Origin: Desulfosporosinus sp. BRH_c37
Lineage (GTDB): Bacteria > Bacillota > Desulfitobacteriia > Desulfitobacteriales > Desulfitobacteriaceae
Direction of reading: 5' to 3'
Length of the DNA: 53,064 nucleotides
Assembly: GCA_001516045.1 (NCBI GenBank)
Contig: LOEW01000226.1
Span: 1 to 53,064, forward strand
The position numbers and the translations under genes are program-made. Within the stretch, counting starts at the first letter, position 1, and the number at the start of each line of letters is the position of its first letter. This document shows, piece after piece, positions 1 through 8,727 of this stretch. The notes beneath the pieces are model-generated. The model saw nothing but the letters and a program-made list of their open reading frames with translations, searched no databases and was not told the origin of the DNA.

Positions 1-39
1 ACCGAAGTCTCGATGTTCAACTTTAGTTGAACGAGTTCA

Positions 40-1593
40 CTAACGGGTTATTCCCATACCCTTAACAATTGTTTCCAACATATCATCCATCATGGTTACC
101 ATTCGGGCAGCCGCCGTATAGCTTTTCTGAAATTTTACAAGGTTAGTCATTTCCTCATCAAGTGATACCCCATTCGAAGATTCCCTTTGATTCGTCAGGT
201 TCGTAACCAGGACATCTTCTCCTGCTTTCATCCGATTTGCTTGCTGAACATCTACACCCAATTGAGCAACGTTAGCACTGTAGTAATCTCCTAAAGAAGC
301 GGCAGAAAAAGCATTCTGGTCCGTTGCGCCTAATTTGCCAGCTGCCATTAAATCCTTAAGCGCATCCCAGCCGACTGCTAATGAAGAAATTCCTATAGCA
401 ACGCTCCCGTCTCCCACAGTAACCATTGTGCTATCTTGTGCTCCTGAAGCAATTCGGTTAATGTCTGACTCGATTACAGAATTGAGGTTAATAGTTTCAG
501 CTGTAACCACCGGAAGTCCCTGTGAGTCAAGCGTTGGTGAATCCGATCCATCCGTAAAGAAATTTATTCCGCCTGTATCCTCTATGGTTAAACCCTGCCC
601 TGTCTGATGAAGTGCATTGACTGCACTGGCGATTCCTTGAGCTAAGGAATCGAGTTGGGCCGAAAACTTAGTAAGATCCTGATCACGAATTTCGAGGTTT
701 GCAGATAGAGTTCCAAATTTCACACCTAGGTCTACATTCGTACTAGTATCATCACTCCAGACAATATTCGAGAACCCTTCATCATTTTGAGGTGGAGGAT
801 CCTCTAAGAGACGATACGTACCATTATCCACCAAAGTATTATTCTCCGCATTTTCATTTCCGATTACTATCTTATAATTACTTACATTACGATCCGTGAA
901 CTTCGTATCTTTGCTCTCAATTACCCTTACACAGACTACCTTCGATAGATCATCCACCAGCATGTCCCGCTGATCACGTAAATCATTGGGGTTGTCCCCA
1001 GAAATCTCGGCGCGCTTAATTTGGTCATTTAAATCTTTAATTTGTTGAGCATATGTATTGATTTCCTTAACTTGAGTCTTTATGGTCTCATTCATATTTT
1101 GTCTCAGATTACTAACCTGCTGGGCAATATTATGAAAGCTATCCGTTAGCGTTAAGGCCTGTTCTCTTACAACTGAGCGAGCCCCCAAATTATCTGGGTC
1201 CTTCGAAAGATTACTCCAAGCAGTCCAAAATTTTGTCATGTCGTTACTAATACTGTCGTCTGAAGGTTCGTTAAGTAAACCTTCAATTTTCCCCAGACTG
1301 TCCTGTCTACCCTCCCAATATTGCTGCTTTGAATTTTCCCAGCGAAACTGCCGATCCACAAACATGTCCCTAGCGCGAGTAATTGTATCTAGTGTAACCC
1401 CAGTACCTAAGCTCAAGTTCCTTCCAGATGATCCTAGTATTGACTGAGGTGTAGTCGACGTCAAATTCGGAATCTGCCTTGTATATCCTTGGGTATTCGA
1501 ATTAGAAATATTATGTCCTGTAACATTCAAAGCAGCTTGCTGAGATTCCAGTGCTCTTCGCGAAAGCTCTATGCCAAAAAAGGTGGAATTCAT
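40..1593 (-). CDS. flgK: Flagellar hook-associated protein 1 (FlgK)
   Basis: Structural protein of the hook-filament junction, exported by the flagellar type III apparatus. At 517 residues it has the usual FlgK length. The N-terminus carries the conserved axial-protein segment, including NISNSNTQGYTRQ at residues 28-40. The C-terminus has the matching heptad-rich tail (EEMTNLVKFQKSYTAAARM, then LETIVKGMGI). The variable middle is the exposed D2/D3 part. The ATG is preceded by GGAGG about 10 nt upstream, and that ribosome site overlaps the stop of flgN. It is the last gene visible of a leftward operon flgM-flgN-flgK; flgL would be expected just beyond the window edge, but cannot be seen. Confidence 0.96.
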   Translation of the reverse strand: MNSTFFGIELSRRALESQQAALNVTGHNISNSNTQGYTRQIPNLTSTTPQSILGSSGRNLSLGTGVTLDTITRARDMFVDRQFRWENSKQQYWEGRQDSLGKIEGLLNEPSDDSISNDMTKFWTAWSNLSKDPDNLGARSVVREQALTLTDSFHNIAQQVSNLRQNMNETIKTQVKEINTYAQQIKDLNDQIKRAEISGDNPNDLRDQRDMLVDDLSKVVCVRVIESKDTKFTDRNVSNYKIVIGNENAENNTLVDNGTYRLLEDPPPQNDEGFSNIVWSDDTSTNVDLGVKFGTLSANLEIRDQDLTKFSAQLDSLAQGIASAVNALHQTGQGLTIEDTGGINFFTDGSDSPTLDSQGLPVVTAETINLNSVIESDINRIASGAQDSTMVTVGDGSVAIGISSLAVGWDALKDLMAAGKLGATDQNAFSAASLGDYYSANVAQLGVDVQQANRMKAGEDVLVTNLTNQRESSNGVSLDEEMTNLVKFQKSYTAAARMVTMMDDMLETIVKGMGITR

Positions 1594-1597
1594 TATA

Positions 1598-2080
1598 TTA
1601 AATCCTCCGATCTAAAAGATGAAGGGTTACATTTCCTTCGTTCTCTTTACGCCTTGGATGTTCGTAGGTGTTTTTTTCTTGGTGTGTAAGCATTCCCATG
1701 GTAAAATCGACAATTTTCATGGCCTGCTGCAATAATTGGGCGTTAATATCGTGGATTTCTTGCAAACTACCAACCACACGGTCCAGATCTCGGCTCACTT
1801 CCTCTAAGGCAGGAAAATGTTCCGCCAGCTCAGCCAGTGTGAGATCCTCAGGTGCTTTTCCAACGTCACGTCCTATATGTTCTGCCCATAAGAGGCGTTC
1901 TTTTTCCAGACAGCTGGCCTCGAGCAAGAGCTGTTCCTCTCGAGCTGTGATTGCTTCAATTTCTGGGAGATTGTTCTCCATCAAGGCTTTCTGTTTGTCT
2001 TTTTCCTGGTTATTAAATTCCTCATAAAGTAGGACTTGTCGCTTTAGATTTTCGTTTAAATTCTGAAGTGCTTCAGTCAC
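1598..2080 (-). CDS. flgN: Flagellar export chaperone FlgN family protein
   Basis: Small, highly charged helical protein of about 160 residues, of the FlgN type that holds FlgK and FlgL before export. Helical, Glu/Gln/Lys-rich composition (NLNENLKRQVLLYEEF near the start) and position between flgM and flgK support the call; no catalytic motif is expected. I place the start at the GTG at 2080 because it has GAGGGGG at 8-9 nt. An ATG 18 nt further upstream has no ribosome site. The stop codon sits just before the flgK start, suggesting translational coupling. Confidence 0.85.
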   Translation of the reverse strand: MTEALQNLNENLKRQVLLYEEFNNQEKDKQKALMENNLPEIEAITAREEQLLLEASCLEKERLLWAEHIGRDVGKAPEDLTLAELAEHFPALEEVSRDLDRVVGSLQEIHDINAQLLQQAMKIVDFTMGMLTHQEKNTYEHPRRKENEGNVTLHLLDRRI

Positions 2081-2109
2081 GGAATTTCCCCCTCGCATAT
2101 GGGTTCATA

Positions 2110-2379
2110 TTATTCAGGAGAAAATAATTTTTCCGCAATCTTTTCTCCGTCAACCTTATAATCTCCCCGTTCAATCTGTTCAGTGAGAGCCCGTACACGT
2201 TCCTCTCGCACGGAAGGCAGCTCTTTAACCTTCTGAAGTAAGAGCTGGTACACTTGCGCTTTGTCCGAAACAGCTACTTTGTCTGATTCAGAAATTGGTG
2301 TCTTCTTATCGACTTGATTCAAGCGATTGGCCGTTTGAACGTTTCCAACTGAGGAAATAGGTGTTGCATCTATTTTCAT
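2110..2379 (-). CDS. flgM: Anti-sigma-28 factor FlgM
   Basis: Negative regulator that binds the flagellar sigma factor (FliA/SigD) until the hook is complete and FlgM is exported. Typical FlgM length with this start (89 residues). The sigma-binding helix region is recognisable (VSDKAQVYQLLLQKVKELP, then VREERVRALTEQIERGDY and the final EKIAEKLF). The start is set at the ATG at 2379, which has GGAG 8 nt upstream. An in-frame ATG at 2466 has no ribosome site and adds a non-conserved extension. It heads the leftward flgM-flgN-flgK operon. I saw no convincing sigma-28 promoter. Confidence 0.9.
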   Translation of the reverse strand: MKIDATPISSVGNVQTANRLNQVDKKTPISESDKVAVSDKAQVYQLLLQKVKELPSVREERVRALTEQIERGDYKVDGEKIAEKLFSPE

Positions 2380-2585
2380 ATCGCTCACTCCAGATACATT
2401 ATTCTTATTATCTATATCGACGAAGGACTGGCAAAACTGAAGAGGAATTTTCCCCTTCATACTCATTAATCATAGTTTTCTTTTATTTATTGATATAATA
2501 CGCTTTTTTTGGATATAAATATTTTTCTTTCCAAAGAGTAAATATTTTCGTTCCTTCGCTTTTTTTTCCTGTATAATAGTATAAA

Positions 2586-2835
2586 GAAAACTTGGCTGTC
2601 GCCCGCGCGAAGACACTGTCTTCGCACGAATTAACCTTCTTGCAGACACTGTCTTCGCACGTATTAGCCTTCTTGTTAGCGCTGACCATGGATGGTCGAG
2701 TGTCCCTGTAGCCAAGGATGGCGGGAAGGGACCGCCGGCCAAGGATGGCCAAGTGTCCCTGTAGCCATGACTCGAACAGGACGTTCGAGGTTAGTAGCAC
2801 CGCCAAGGATGGCAAGGCACCGTGATGGCGTGAAG
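2586..2835. repeat. Cluster of modular hairpin repeats in the flgM-motA gap
   Basis: The roughly 680-bp gap between flgM and motA holds no credible gene. It contains an 8-bp hairpin with loop ACT (2607-2625), a truncated second copy (2644-2654), and short hairpins with loop AAGGAT at 2711-2722, 2737-2750 and 2802-2813. There is also a variant with loop ATGGAT at 2684-2697 and a 7-bp stem with loop AGGAC at 2771-2789. The same modules recur near 17.6, 19.0 and 52-53 kb. Open frames crossing this region only read through the repeats. Confidence 0.8.
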
Positions 2836-3061
2836 GGGCCTTCCGGAAATATTAACTGGCAAAATAAAGGCGCTAACACTTCGAATGAAATATGTCGATA
2901 TTTATATATGAGCCCTTTTAAACAATCCATTTTTATCTTTAGCCGATTTACAAATCCGAAGTCTTCTTAAACACCTACATAAAAAAATGCAAGGGAGGTA
3001 CGTCGTAACCCCTTATAAAAAGCAATTTACTTTTGTAAAGTATTCGGGGCGCGGCAACAAC

Positions 3062-3874
3062 ATGGATTTATCAACCATACTTGGTATCGTCTTAGGATTC
3101 GGTGCCCTGATCGTCGGGTATATTTTGGAAGGAGGAAGTGTCGGATCACTTGGCGGAGAATCCGCGGCCATTATAGTTTTTGGGGGGACAGCAGGAGCCG
3201 TATTAACCAGTTTTCCACTCTCCGACCTTAAACACTTTACTAAATGGTTAAAAATTGCGTTTACCGCCCAGTCGTTTGGCACCATCGAAGCATACGAGAC
3301 CCTGGTGCGCTTTGCCGAAAAAGCACGGCGAGAAGGATTACTCAGCCTTGAACAAGAACTTGAAACCGTAACGGATCGCTTTACTCGCCAAGGCTTGCAA
3401 CTCGTCATTGACGGAACCGACCCGGAAATTACCCGAGAGATCTTGGAATCAAATATCGCCGTTCTTGAGAAACGCCATAAAGTTGGAGTCGCCGTGTTCG
3501 AATCGGCTGGTGGATTTGGGCCTACTATGGGAATCATTGGAACAGTTATGGGCCTCGTCATGGTTTTAGGCAATCTTTCGGATCCAGAAGCGCTCTCCCA
3601 TTCTATCGCCGCGGCTTTTATTGCTACCCTTTATGGGGTCGCCTCCGCAAACTTGCTCTGGCTTCCAATTGCTACGAAGCTCAAAATGAAGGACAAAGCA
3701 GAAGTATCGTCCATGGAAATGGTATTAGATGGAATCCTCTCGATTCAAGCAGGTGAAAATCCCTCTATCCTGAAAGAGAAACTAAAAACCCATATCGGCT
3801 CTTTACTTCCCTCCGAGGATAAAGAAGACGGTGCAACCGCATCAGGCCGTCCGGCAGTCAGTGAAAGCCGATGA
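3062..3874 (+). CDS. motA: Flagellar motor stator protein MotA
   Basis: Cytoplasmic-membrane stator subunit that couples ion flow to flagellar rotation with MotB. 270 residues with this start. Four membrane segments are visible, roughly 4-22, 34-52, 147-168 and 178-200. Between TM2 and TM3 lies the large charged cytoplasmic loop. The conserved GGFGPTMGIIGTVMGL segment marks TM3. The ATG at 3062 gives a normal MotA N-terminus; an upstream in-frame ATG at 2987 would add about 25 unrelated residues. Ribosome site GGGGCG is weak. The stop overlaps the motB start (ATGA), so the two are coupled. Coupling ion (H+ or Na+) cannot be decided from sequence alone. Confidence 0.95.
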   Translation: MDLSTILGIVLGFGALIVGYILEGGSVGSLGGESAAIIVFGGTAGAVLTSFPLSDLKHFTKWLKIAFTAQSFGTIEAYETLVRFAEKARREGLLSLEQELETVTDRFTRQGLQLVIDGTDPEITREILESNIAVLEKRHKVGVAVFESAGGFGPTMGIIGTVMGLVMVLGNLSDPEALSHSIAAAFIATLYGVASANLLWLPIATKLKMKDKAEVSSMEMVLDGILSIQAGENPSILKEKLKTHIGSLLPSEDKEDGATASGRPAVSESR

Positions 3875-4716
3875 GTAGAAAACGCGAACATGAGGCAGAA
3901 AAAGAAAATGGCGAACGTTGGCTGCTTACATATTCTGATCTAATCACCTTGCTGATGATCTTTTTTGTCGTTCTTTATTCCATGAGTAAAGTCGATGCAC
4001 AAAGATTTGCCGCTGTTGCTGAGTCCCTTAATAAGGCCCTCGGCGGAGGCACACCCGCGAAAATCGAGTTGTCTACTAGCCCGGTTGGACCATCGCTCTT
4101 TACGACTGGGACTCCTTCCTCAAAAACCTCCGTCCCGGGCAAGGGAAATGATCCCAACCAAACAAGCCATCAGGGAAATAGCGACACTGAAAAGATGAGT
4201 ATTGATGCGATCAAGGCCAAACTAGATAAGTTTGCGGCGGACAACGGTATCCAGTCGACTTTAGTATCGACTATCGAAGAACGCGGCCTAGTCGTCAGCA
4301 TCCAGGAAACATTACTCTTCGAAAGTGGCTCAGCCGATATAACTTCTCGAGCACGAGATATCCTCGAGAAAATATCCACGGTTCTTACCGTAGCGCCCAA
4401 TCAAATCAAGGTTGAAGGACATACTGACAATTTGCCGATTAATACCGCAAAGTTCCCCAGTAATTGGGAACTATCCGTGATTCGTTCAACCAATGTTGTT
4501 CATATCTTACAGCGTGATGGGATCTCTCCCAACCGTCTCTCCGCAGCAGGTTATGGAGAGTTTAGACCGATTGCTCCCAATAATACTGACGTAGGTCGTG
4601 GTAGAAACCGTCGGATTGATCTAATCATACTTCGCACCAAATATGACTTAACAGAGCCCAATAACCAAGCTGCTAATTCTGCCCCAATTCTTCCTGCTGT
4701 AAAAATAACCCCTTAG
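3871..4716 (+). CDS. motB: Flagellar motor stator protein MotB
   Basis: Stator subunit anchored to peptidoglycan. One N-terminal membrane helix (about residues 18-40) carries the essential proton- or sodium-binding aspartate in the YSDLITLL motif (Asp23). After a Pro/Thr/Ser-rich linker comes the OmpA-like peptidoglycan-binding domain with VEGHTDNLPI, NWELS and GRGRNRRID signatures. At 281 residues it is full length. It overlaps motA by 4 nt. Convergent with the M28 peptidase gene that follows (a few nt of shared 3' ends). Confidence 0.96.
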   Translation: MSRKREHEAEKENGERWLLTYSDLITLLMIFFVVLYSMSKVDAQRFAAVAESLNKALGGGTPAKIELSTSPVGPSLFTTGTPSSKTSVPGKGNDPNQTSHQGNSDTEKMSIDAIKAKLDKFAADNGIQSTLVSTIEERGLVVSIQETLLFESGSADITSRARDILEKISTVLTVAPNQIKVEGHTDNLPINTAKFPSNWELSVIRSTNVVHILQRDGISPNRLSAAGYGEFRPIAPNNTDVGRGRNRRIDLIILRTKYDLTEPNNQAANSAPILPAVKITP

Positions 4717-5747
4717 AAAGCCAAAATGCGTACTGCTCGGTACACAATCTCGGTGGCTAGTTGAATTTGTTCAGGCTTCAACAGCGCGATATTGTCTTCT
4801 ACTGAATGATTTTTGTATAGCCAATCTCGAGCCAGGAGGGTCACCGCTGGTATACCCGCGGAGGCGAAACTGATGGAATCACTGTTATGGCCTGCTTGGG
4901 ATGTTTTTTGGGCACTGGTGCCCGCCTCAGCTGAGGCTTGACGGATAGTTTTGAAGGCTAAGTTATCCCCGTCCGCCCAGAGCGCAAAATCCCCGATCAT
5001 TCCATTTCCCACCGTATCGACGTTCAGTACTGCCTGGATCTGATGAAGAGGAAACGTGGCAGAGTGGACAAAGGCCTGAGATCCTACAAACCCCATCTCT
5101 TCGGCACTCCAGAAAGCTAGGACGATCGTACGTTTCGGGGTATTTTCTTCCCGTATGATACGCCGCATGACATCTAGAACGCACCCTACACCAGAGGCGT
5201 TATCGTTGGCCCCAGGATAGACTTCTCCTTCAAAAATCCCCAAGTGATCATAATGGGCGGAAAGAAGGATAATTTCCTCCGTTTTTTCCCCCATAAGAGC
5301 ACCTAAAAGATTGACACTCGGAGTTCTTAATTGATTATCTACCCCAGCTTTAAAGGTCAATCGGCCATTAACCCTACTTTCCAGAACCGGAGGAATCGTA
5401 AACACTTGTGTAAATCCTGTTTCGTGATCTCCCATTGGCTTTAAGCCAAGCATACTTAATTGGGACGACAGATACTCTGCTGCCCTAACTTCTCCTATGG
5501 ATCCCGCTTTACGGCCTTGCATGTTTGAATCGGTTAAAGCAAAAATATCATCCAAGGCGATACGACTTAGGCTTTCTGCTTTAAAATCATTATTTAGTTG
5601 AATCTTTGGTGGCAGCAACAATTCTACGGGTGGAAGCCCTAACCTCTTCTTTAAAGCCTCTCCAAAACGGGTAGGTAAAAGACTCCAAGGTAAAGCGATT
5701 GCCCCAAGAACCAGCATTGCTTTTAAAAATACTCTGCGCGTCTGCAT
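4713..5747 (-). CDS. Secreted M28-family zinc aminopeptidase with Tat-type signal
   Basis: Predicted extracytoplasmic zinc exopeptidase of the M28 family. The zinc-ligand motifs appear in family order: AHYDHLG, GANDNASG, SAEEMG, NVDTVGNG and QAGHNSDS. The N-terminus TRRVFLKAML followed by a hydrophobic stretch fits a twin-arginine signal (RR at residues 4-5), implying export of a folded, metal-loaded enzyme. The start is taken at the ATG at 5747, with AAAGGA upstream. A longer reading to 5789 would overlap the divergent YaaR gene. 344 residues. Substrate unknown. It lies inside the motility cluster between motB and yaaR, but there is no evident functional link. Confidence 0.88.
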   Translation of the reverse strand: MQTRRVFLKAMLVLGAIALPWSLLPTRFGEALKKRLGLPPVELLLPPKIQLNNDFKAESLSRIALDDIFALTDSNMQGRKAGSIGEVRAAEYLSSQLSMLGLKPMGDHETGFTQVFTIPPVLESRVNGRLTFKAGVDNQLRTPSVNLLGALMGEKTEEIILLSAHYDHLGIFEGEVYPGANDNASGVGCVLDVMRRIIREENTPKRTIVLAFWSAEEMGFVGSQAFVHSATFPLHQIQAVLNVDTVGNGMIGDFALWADGDNLAFKTIRQASAEAGTSAQKTSQAGHNSDSISFASAGIPAVTLLARDWLYKNHSVEDNIALLKPEQIQLATEIVYRAVRILAF

Positions 5748-5775
5748 TTTAATCCTTTCTAAGAGGAGAATGACT

Positions 5776-6213
5776 ATGTCAATACGCATTGATACCCCAC
5801 ATCAAGTCCCAGCTTCCAATCTCGATTCTCAAAGCTCCCTAGATCGAAGCAATGAGTTTAGCGGAATCTTAACTCAGACCCAACAGATTCAGCGCATTGA
5901 ACTCCAATCCTTCCTCAGCCGTCTTGGGACACAGGGAAAGAAGTTATCTCAAACACTCACACTCCGTGACCTTAAAGATTTCCGTGATATGGTTAAATCC
6001 TTTCTTCGTTCAACCTTTGGACAAAGCCGAAAAATGCAGGATGAGTCATCATGGGATTCTCAAGGACGACCTAAGGTTATGGCGAGAATAGCTAAAATTG
6101 ATCACGCGTTAGATGAGCTAGGGAAGCAACTCCTTGATCAGCAAGCCAAACCCCTTGAAATCCTAACCAAGATCGATGAAATTCGGGGCTTGATCGTCGA
6201 CCTCTTTGCTTAA
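5776..6213 (+). CDS. YaaR/DUF327 family protein
   Basis: Small soluble helical protein (145 residues) of the YaaR (DUF327) family, whose function is not established. Family-like features include the segment FLSRLGTQGKKLSQ, the KDFRDMVKSFLRSTFG helix and the C-terminal IDEIRGLIVDLF. The ATG at 5776 is preferred: GAGGAG lies 7 nt upstream, while the ATG 6 nt earlier would be too close to it. Divergent from the M28 gene, with only 28 nt between the starts. Followed 106 nt later by cheR. Confidence 0.75.
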   Translation: MSIRIDTPHQVPASNLDSQSSLDRSNEFSGILTQTQQIQRIELQSFLSRLGTQGKKLSQTLTLRDLKDFRDMVKSFLRSTFGQSRKMQDESSWDSQGRPKVMARIAKIDHALDELGKQLLDQQAKPLEILTKIDEIRGLIVDLFA

Positions 6214-6319
6214 GAACTTATACGATTAAACCTATTCGCTATGCAACTATAGATATCTTCTATTTTAACTTAATTTAACTTAATTTTTACTAATATTTTT
6301 AGAAAAGAGGTGTAACCCT

Positions 6320-7108
6320 TTGTCCTACGCATCCATGCCAAATACCTACGAAGAATTTATTAAGGCTTTCCACCCCAAGAGTGGACTAGATCTTAAGTTT
6401 TATAAGCAAAATCAGATGCAACGGCGAATCCTTAGCTTTATGAACTCTCATGGGCACCCAACCTATCCGGAGTTTCTAAAAGCTCTGGGCGTTGACTCCG
6501 TCTTGTATGACGCCTTCTTCAAACATTTAACCATTAACGTTTCTCAATTCTTTCGGGATGTCAATCAATGGATAACGCTGCGGGAAACGATTATTCCCCT
6601 ACTCCTCCAGAGCAAAAATCCTCTAAAACTCTGGAGCGCAGGGTGTTCAAGCGGTCAAGAGCCTTACTCCTTAGCCATGACAATGATCGACTATTTTCCG
6701 ACTGCCAAGTTTACCGTTTTAGGTTCAGATATTGATGTTAATGTACTAAAACAAGCCAAAGATGGTCTCTATAAACAAAATGATTTTGCAAGCACTCCAC
6801 CTGAGATTTTACTCAAGTATTTTACCCCATTAGACATGGGCTATCAAATCAAAGATTCGGTTAAACGACAGGTTACGTTCCAGCACCAGAACTTGCTGAC
6901 GGATCGGTTCCAGTCCGGTTATGATTTTATCGCCTGCCGTAATGTTGTAATTTATTTTACGGATGATGCCAAAGAAATCCTCTACAAAAAGTTTGTGGAC
7001 TCCTTACGACCCGGCGGAATCCTCTTTACGGGTAGCACTGAACATCTTTTTGGGATGAACCAACTAGGCCTAAAATCCATCTCCTCTTTCTTTTATCAAA
7101 AGAAATAG
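6320..7108 (+). CDS. cheR: Chemotaxis protein methyltransferase CheR
   Basis: SAM-dependent enzyme that methylates glutamates on chemoreceptors. The N-terminal helical CheR domain (about 1-75) precedes the methyltransferase domain, with SAGCSSGQEPYSLAM as the SAM-binding loop, LGSDIDVNVL, and CRNVVIYF. 262 residues, full length. The start is most likely TTG at 6320, because AGAGGTG lies 7 nt upstream; the next in-frame ATG (6335) lacks a site. No receptor or cheB is adjacent, but it sits beside the flagellar and motor genes. A terminator follows. Confidence 0.94.
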   Translation: MSYASMPNTYEEFIKAFHPKSGLDLKFYKQNQMQRRILSFMNSHGHPTYPEFLKALGVDSVLYDAFFKHLTINVSQFFRDVNQWITLRETIIPLLLQSKNPLKLWSAGCSSGQEPYSLAMTMIDYFPTAKFTVLGSDIDVNVLKQAKDGLYKQNDFASTPPEILLKYFTPLDMGYQIKDSVKRQVTFQHQNLLTDRFQSGYDFIACRNVVIYFTDDAKEILYKKFVDSLRPGGILFTGSTEHLFGMNQLGLKSISSFFYQKK

Positions 7109-7121
7109 CAGCGAACAAAAT

Positions 7122-7156
7122 GGGGTTGCAACAAAAACAAATTTTGTTACAGCCCC
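7122..7156 (+). terminator. Terminator-like hairpin after cheR
   Basis: Fifteen-base arms (GGGGTTGCAACAAAA and TTTTGTTACAGCCCC) pair with one mismatch and one G-U, loop ACAAA. It lies 14 nt after the cheR stop. The T-tract after it is weak, so it may work in both directions and also end the leftward gene that begins upstream. Confidence 0.6.
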
Positions 7157-7198
7157 TTGACATTCTATTCCAATATATAAATATGTTTCGAGTTTAGT

Positions 7199-7387
7199 TT
7201 AAGTTGTCGTACACACTCTTTCATACTGTTGTATAAACTCTTCTAAGGGATAAGTAACCCCTTTACCTTTAACCTCCAACGATACCTGTTGAGCCTGTGG
7301 ATTATAACCGATAAACTTCATTCCGAGTAGTTTGGCCATTTTAGATAATTCAATCCGCGCGCCTCGCCCGAAGTCCTTTAATTTCAT
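7199..7387 (-). CDS. Small conserved-looking hypothetical protein (62 aa)
   Basis: Not recognised. A basic 62-residue protein starting MKLKDFGRGARIELSK, with no membrane segment or signal. The start at 7387 has AAGGGG about 11 nt upstream; the reading frame extends further up to 7483, but without a ribosome site. The composition and mixed alpha/beta pattern look protein-like rather than random. It stands alone between cheR and a small membrane protein gene. Confidence 0.5.
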   Translation of the reverse strand: MKLKDFGRGARIELSKMAKLLGMKFIGYNPQAQQVSLEVKGKGVTYPLEEFIQQYERVCTTT

Positions 7388-7602
7388 CCAACACACGCCC
7401 CTTTTTCTTGTCTTTATGACTCCAAAAAAGATATTGAGTGGCCCATTGGAAACGTTATTCAGTTGTAGCTTAAGAGTGTACAAATCACTAGCAATGACTA
7501 GCGCTTCTACTTTAGACTATCATATCTTATTCATTAAAGCGTTGCAACTCTATATGGTGGATAAAGTTTTTGAAAACTATCTAAATATTTTTCTCCTTTT
7601 CT

Positions 7603-7989
7603 TTAAGATTGTCCCCATAACCCCAAAACACTTATTCCCGCTAAGATCAGCACACTTCCTACGATTTTAGGTAGGGTAAGAGTTTCACGAAGTAGAAACG
7701 TTCCATAAAATATTGCCATCACATATCCCAGTGCAACAAGCGGATAGGCATAGCTAAGCTCCCAGCGTGATATTACAACAAGCCAAAGAATGGAACTAAC
7801 CCCGAAGCACGAAAAACCAAAGAAAATTGCTGGAGTAAAAATGATCGACCCGAGTTGTCCCCAGATCCCCGTAACTGTGACCTTTCCGTAATGAAGCATT
7901 CCCAGTCGAAATAGAAATTGTCCGGTAGCACCTAGGACTATAGAGAATAAGGCGACGGCGAAAGGACGCGCCTCCGTAATTAGAGTCAT
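7603..7989 (-). CDS. Small DMT/EamA-type membrane transporter (four TM)
   Basis: 128-residue integral membrane protein with four hydrophobic segments (about 8-30, 46-70, 77-98, 104-125), the layout of small multidrug-resistance-like and ArnE-like proteins of the drug/metabolite transporter superfamily. The motif YAYPLVALGYVMAIFYGTFLLRE closely resembles the conserved loop before the last helix in that family. GAGGAG about 9 nt before the ATG supports the start. Such proteins usually act as dimers; no partner gene is present. Substrate not predictable. Confidence 0.78.
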   Translation of the reverse strand: MTLITEARPFAVALFSIVLGATGQFLFRLGMLHYGKVTVTGIWGQLGSIIFTPAIFFGFSCFGVSSILWLVVISRWELSYAYPLVALGYVMAIFYGTFLLRETLTLPKIVGSVLILAGISVLGLWGQS

Positions 7990-8096
7990 AAATCAGAACT
8001 CCTCGAATTTAAAATCGTCAACCCGTACCCCCTCTGCTCTCTAGATGATACTTTAGTTTTCTCTCACCAATGCAAATTTATACCTTATATTAAGCC

Positions 8097-8135
8097 AACG
8101 ACTCCAACCCCTGAATTTACTGGGGTGGAGTCGTT
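8097..8135 (-). terminator. Hairpin downstream of rnpB
   Basis: AACGACTCC-A-ACCCC pairs with GGGGT-GGAGTCGTT around a 10-nt loop, with one bulged A. It lies about 90 nt past the 3' end of the RNase P RNA on the same strand, so it may be its terminator or processing stem. The T-tract is poor. Confidence 0.5.
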
Positions 8136-8221
8136 AGCTTGTCTTATGGATAAAGAAGAACCGATCTTTGAAGGGAAACAGTGAAGTTAAAAAATATGCA
8201 CCCTCCGGTTTCCCATAAGTA

Positions 8222-8664
8222 CGCGAAGTCAATCTATAAGCCGAGTTCTGTTCCTCCATATGGAGGTGATGATCATCTATCTCGAACCGCCGTTACCGAC
8301 GGCCTCTAGCGACCTTACCCGGGAACAAAAACGGGCCGTTCATAGTTCCCCTATTCAGTCTTGCTCCAGGTGGGGTTTACATGGCCAGCCAGTCACCTAG
8401 CTGCCGGTGAGCTCTTACCTCGCCTTTCCACCCTTACCTACTCGGAAGTCAGTCGTCGGAAGCCAGAAATCGGATTAGAACGAACTTATTCTGACCTCCG
8501 GCCTCTGACAACTGACCTCCGTTATCGGCGGTATCTCTCTGTTGCACTTTCCTTGGGGTTCCCCCCACTGGGTGTTACCCAGCACCTTGCCCTGTGGAGC
8601 TCGGACTTTCCTCAGAGGCGACCTTTCGGTCCTTACCCCCGCGATCATCTGATTGGCTTCGCTA
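8222..8664 (-). ncRNA. rnpB: RNase P RNA (bacterial catalytic subunit)
   Basis: Catalytic RNA that removes tRNA 5' leaders. On the minus strand the hallmark GAGGAAAGTCCGAGCTCC is read from 8613 to 8596, after AAGGACCGAAAGGTCGCC. The 3' part ends with GAACTCGGCTTATAGATTG. The P1 helix pairs GCGAAG-CAATC near the 5' end (about 8662) with GATTG-CTTCGC near the 3' end (about 8222), which sets the limits to within a few bases. A long extra hairpin at 8443-8521 occupies the P12 position. No protein-coding gene should be called here. Confidence 0.93.
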
Positions 8665-8727
8665 AGTCATCTTACTAGAAAAACGAGTGTTGGTCAAATG
8701 GATAATTTTACCCAATTGGTTTAAAGC

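Noticed and set aside
2919..2949. Sigma-28 promoter for motAB (TAAA ... GCCGATTT)
   Set aside because: The two boxes are 19 bp apart, beyond the usual 14-16 bp, so it was not called.
2470..2970. Several overlapping frames of 84-110 codons in the flgM-motA gap
   Set aside because: They read through the hairpin repeats in several frames and both strands, have no ribosome sites, and share peptides (RRLIRAKTVS, KKVNTCEDSV) with frames at the other repeat clusters.
8361..8678. 105-codon frame at 8361-8678
   Set aside because: It lies entirely on the antisense strand of the RNase P RNA and has no family features.
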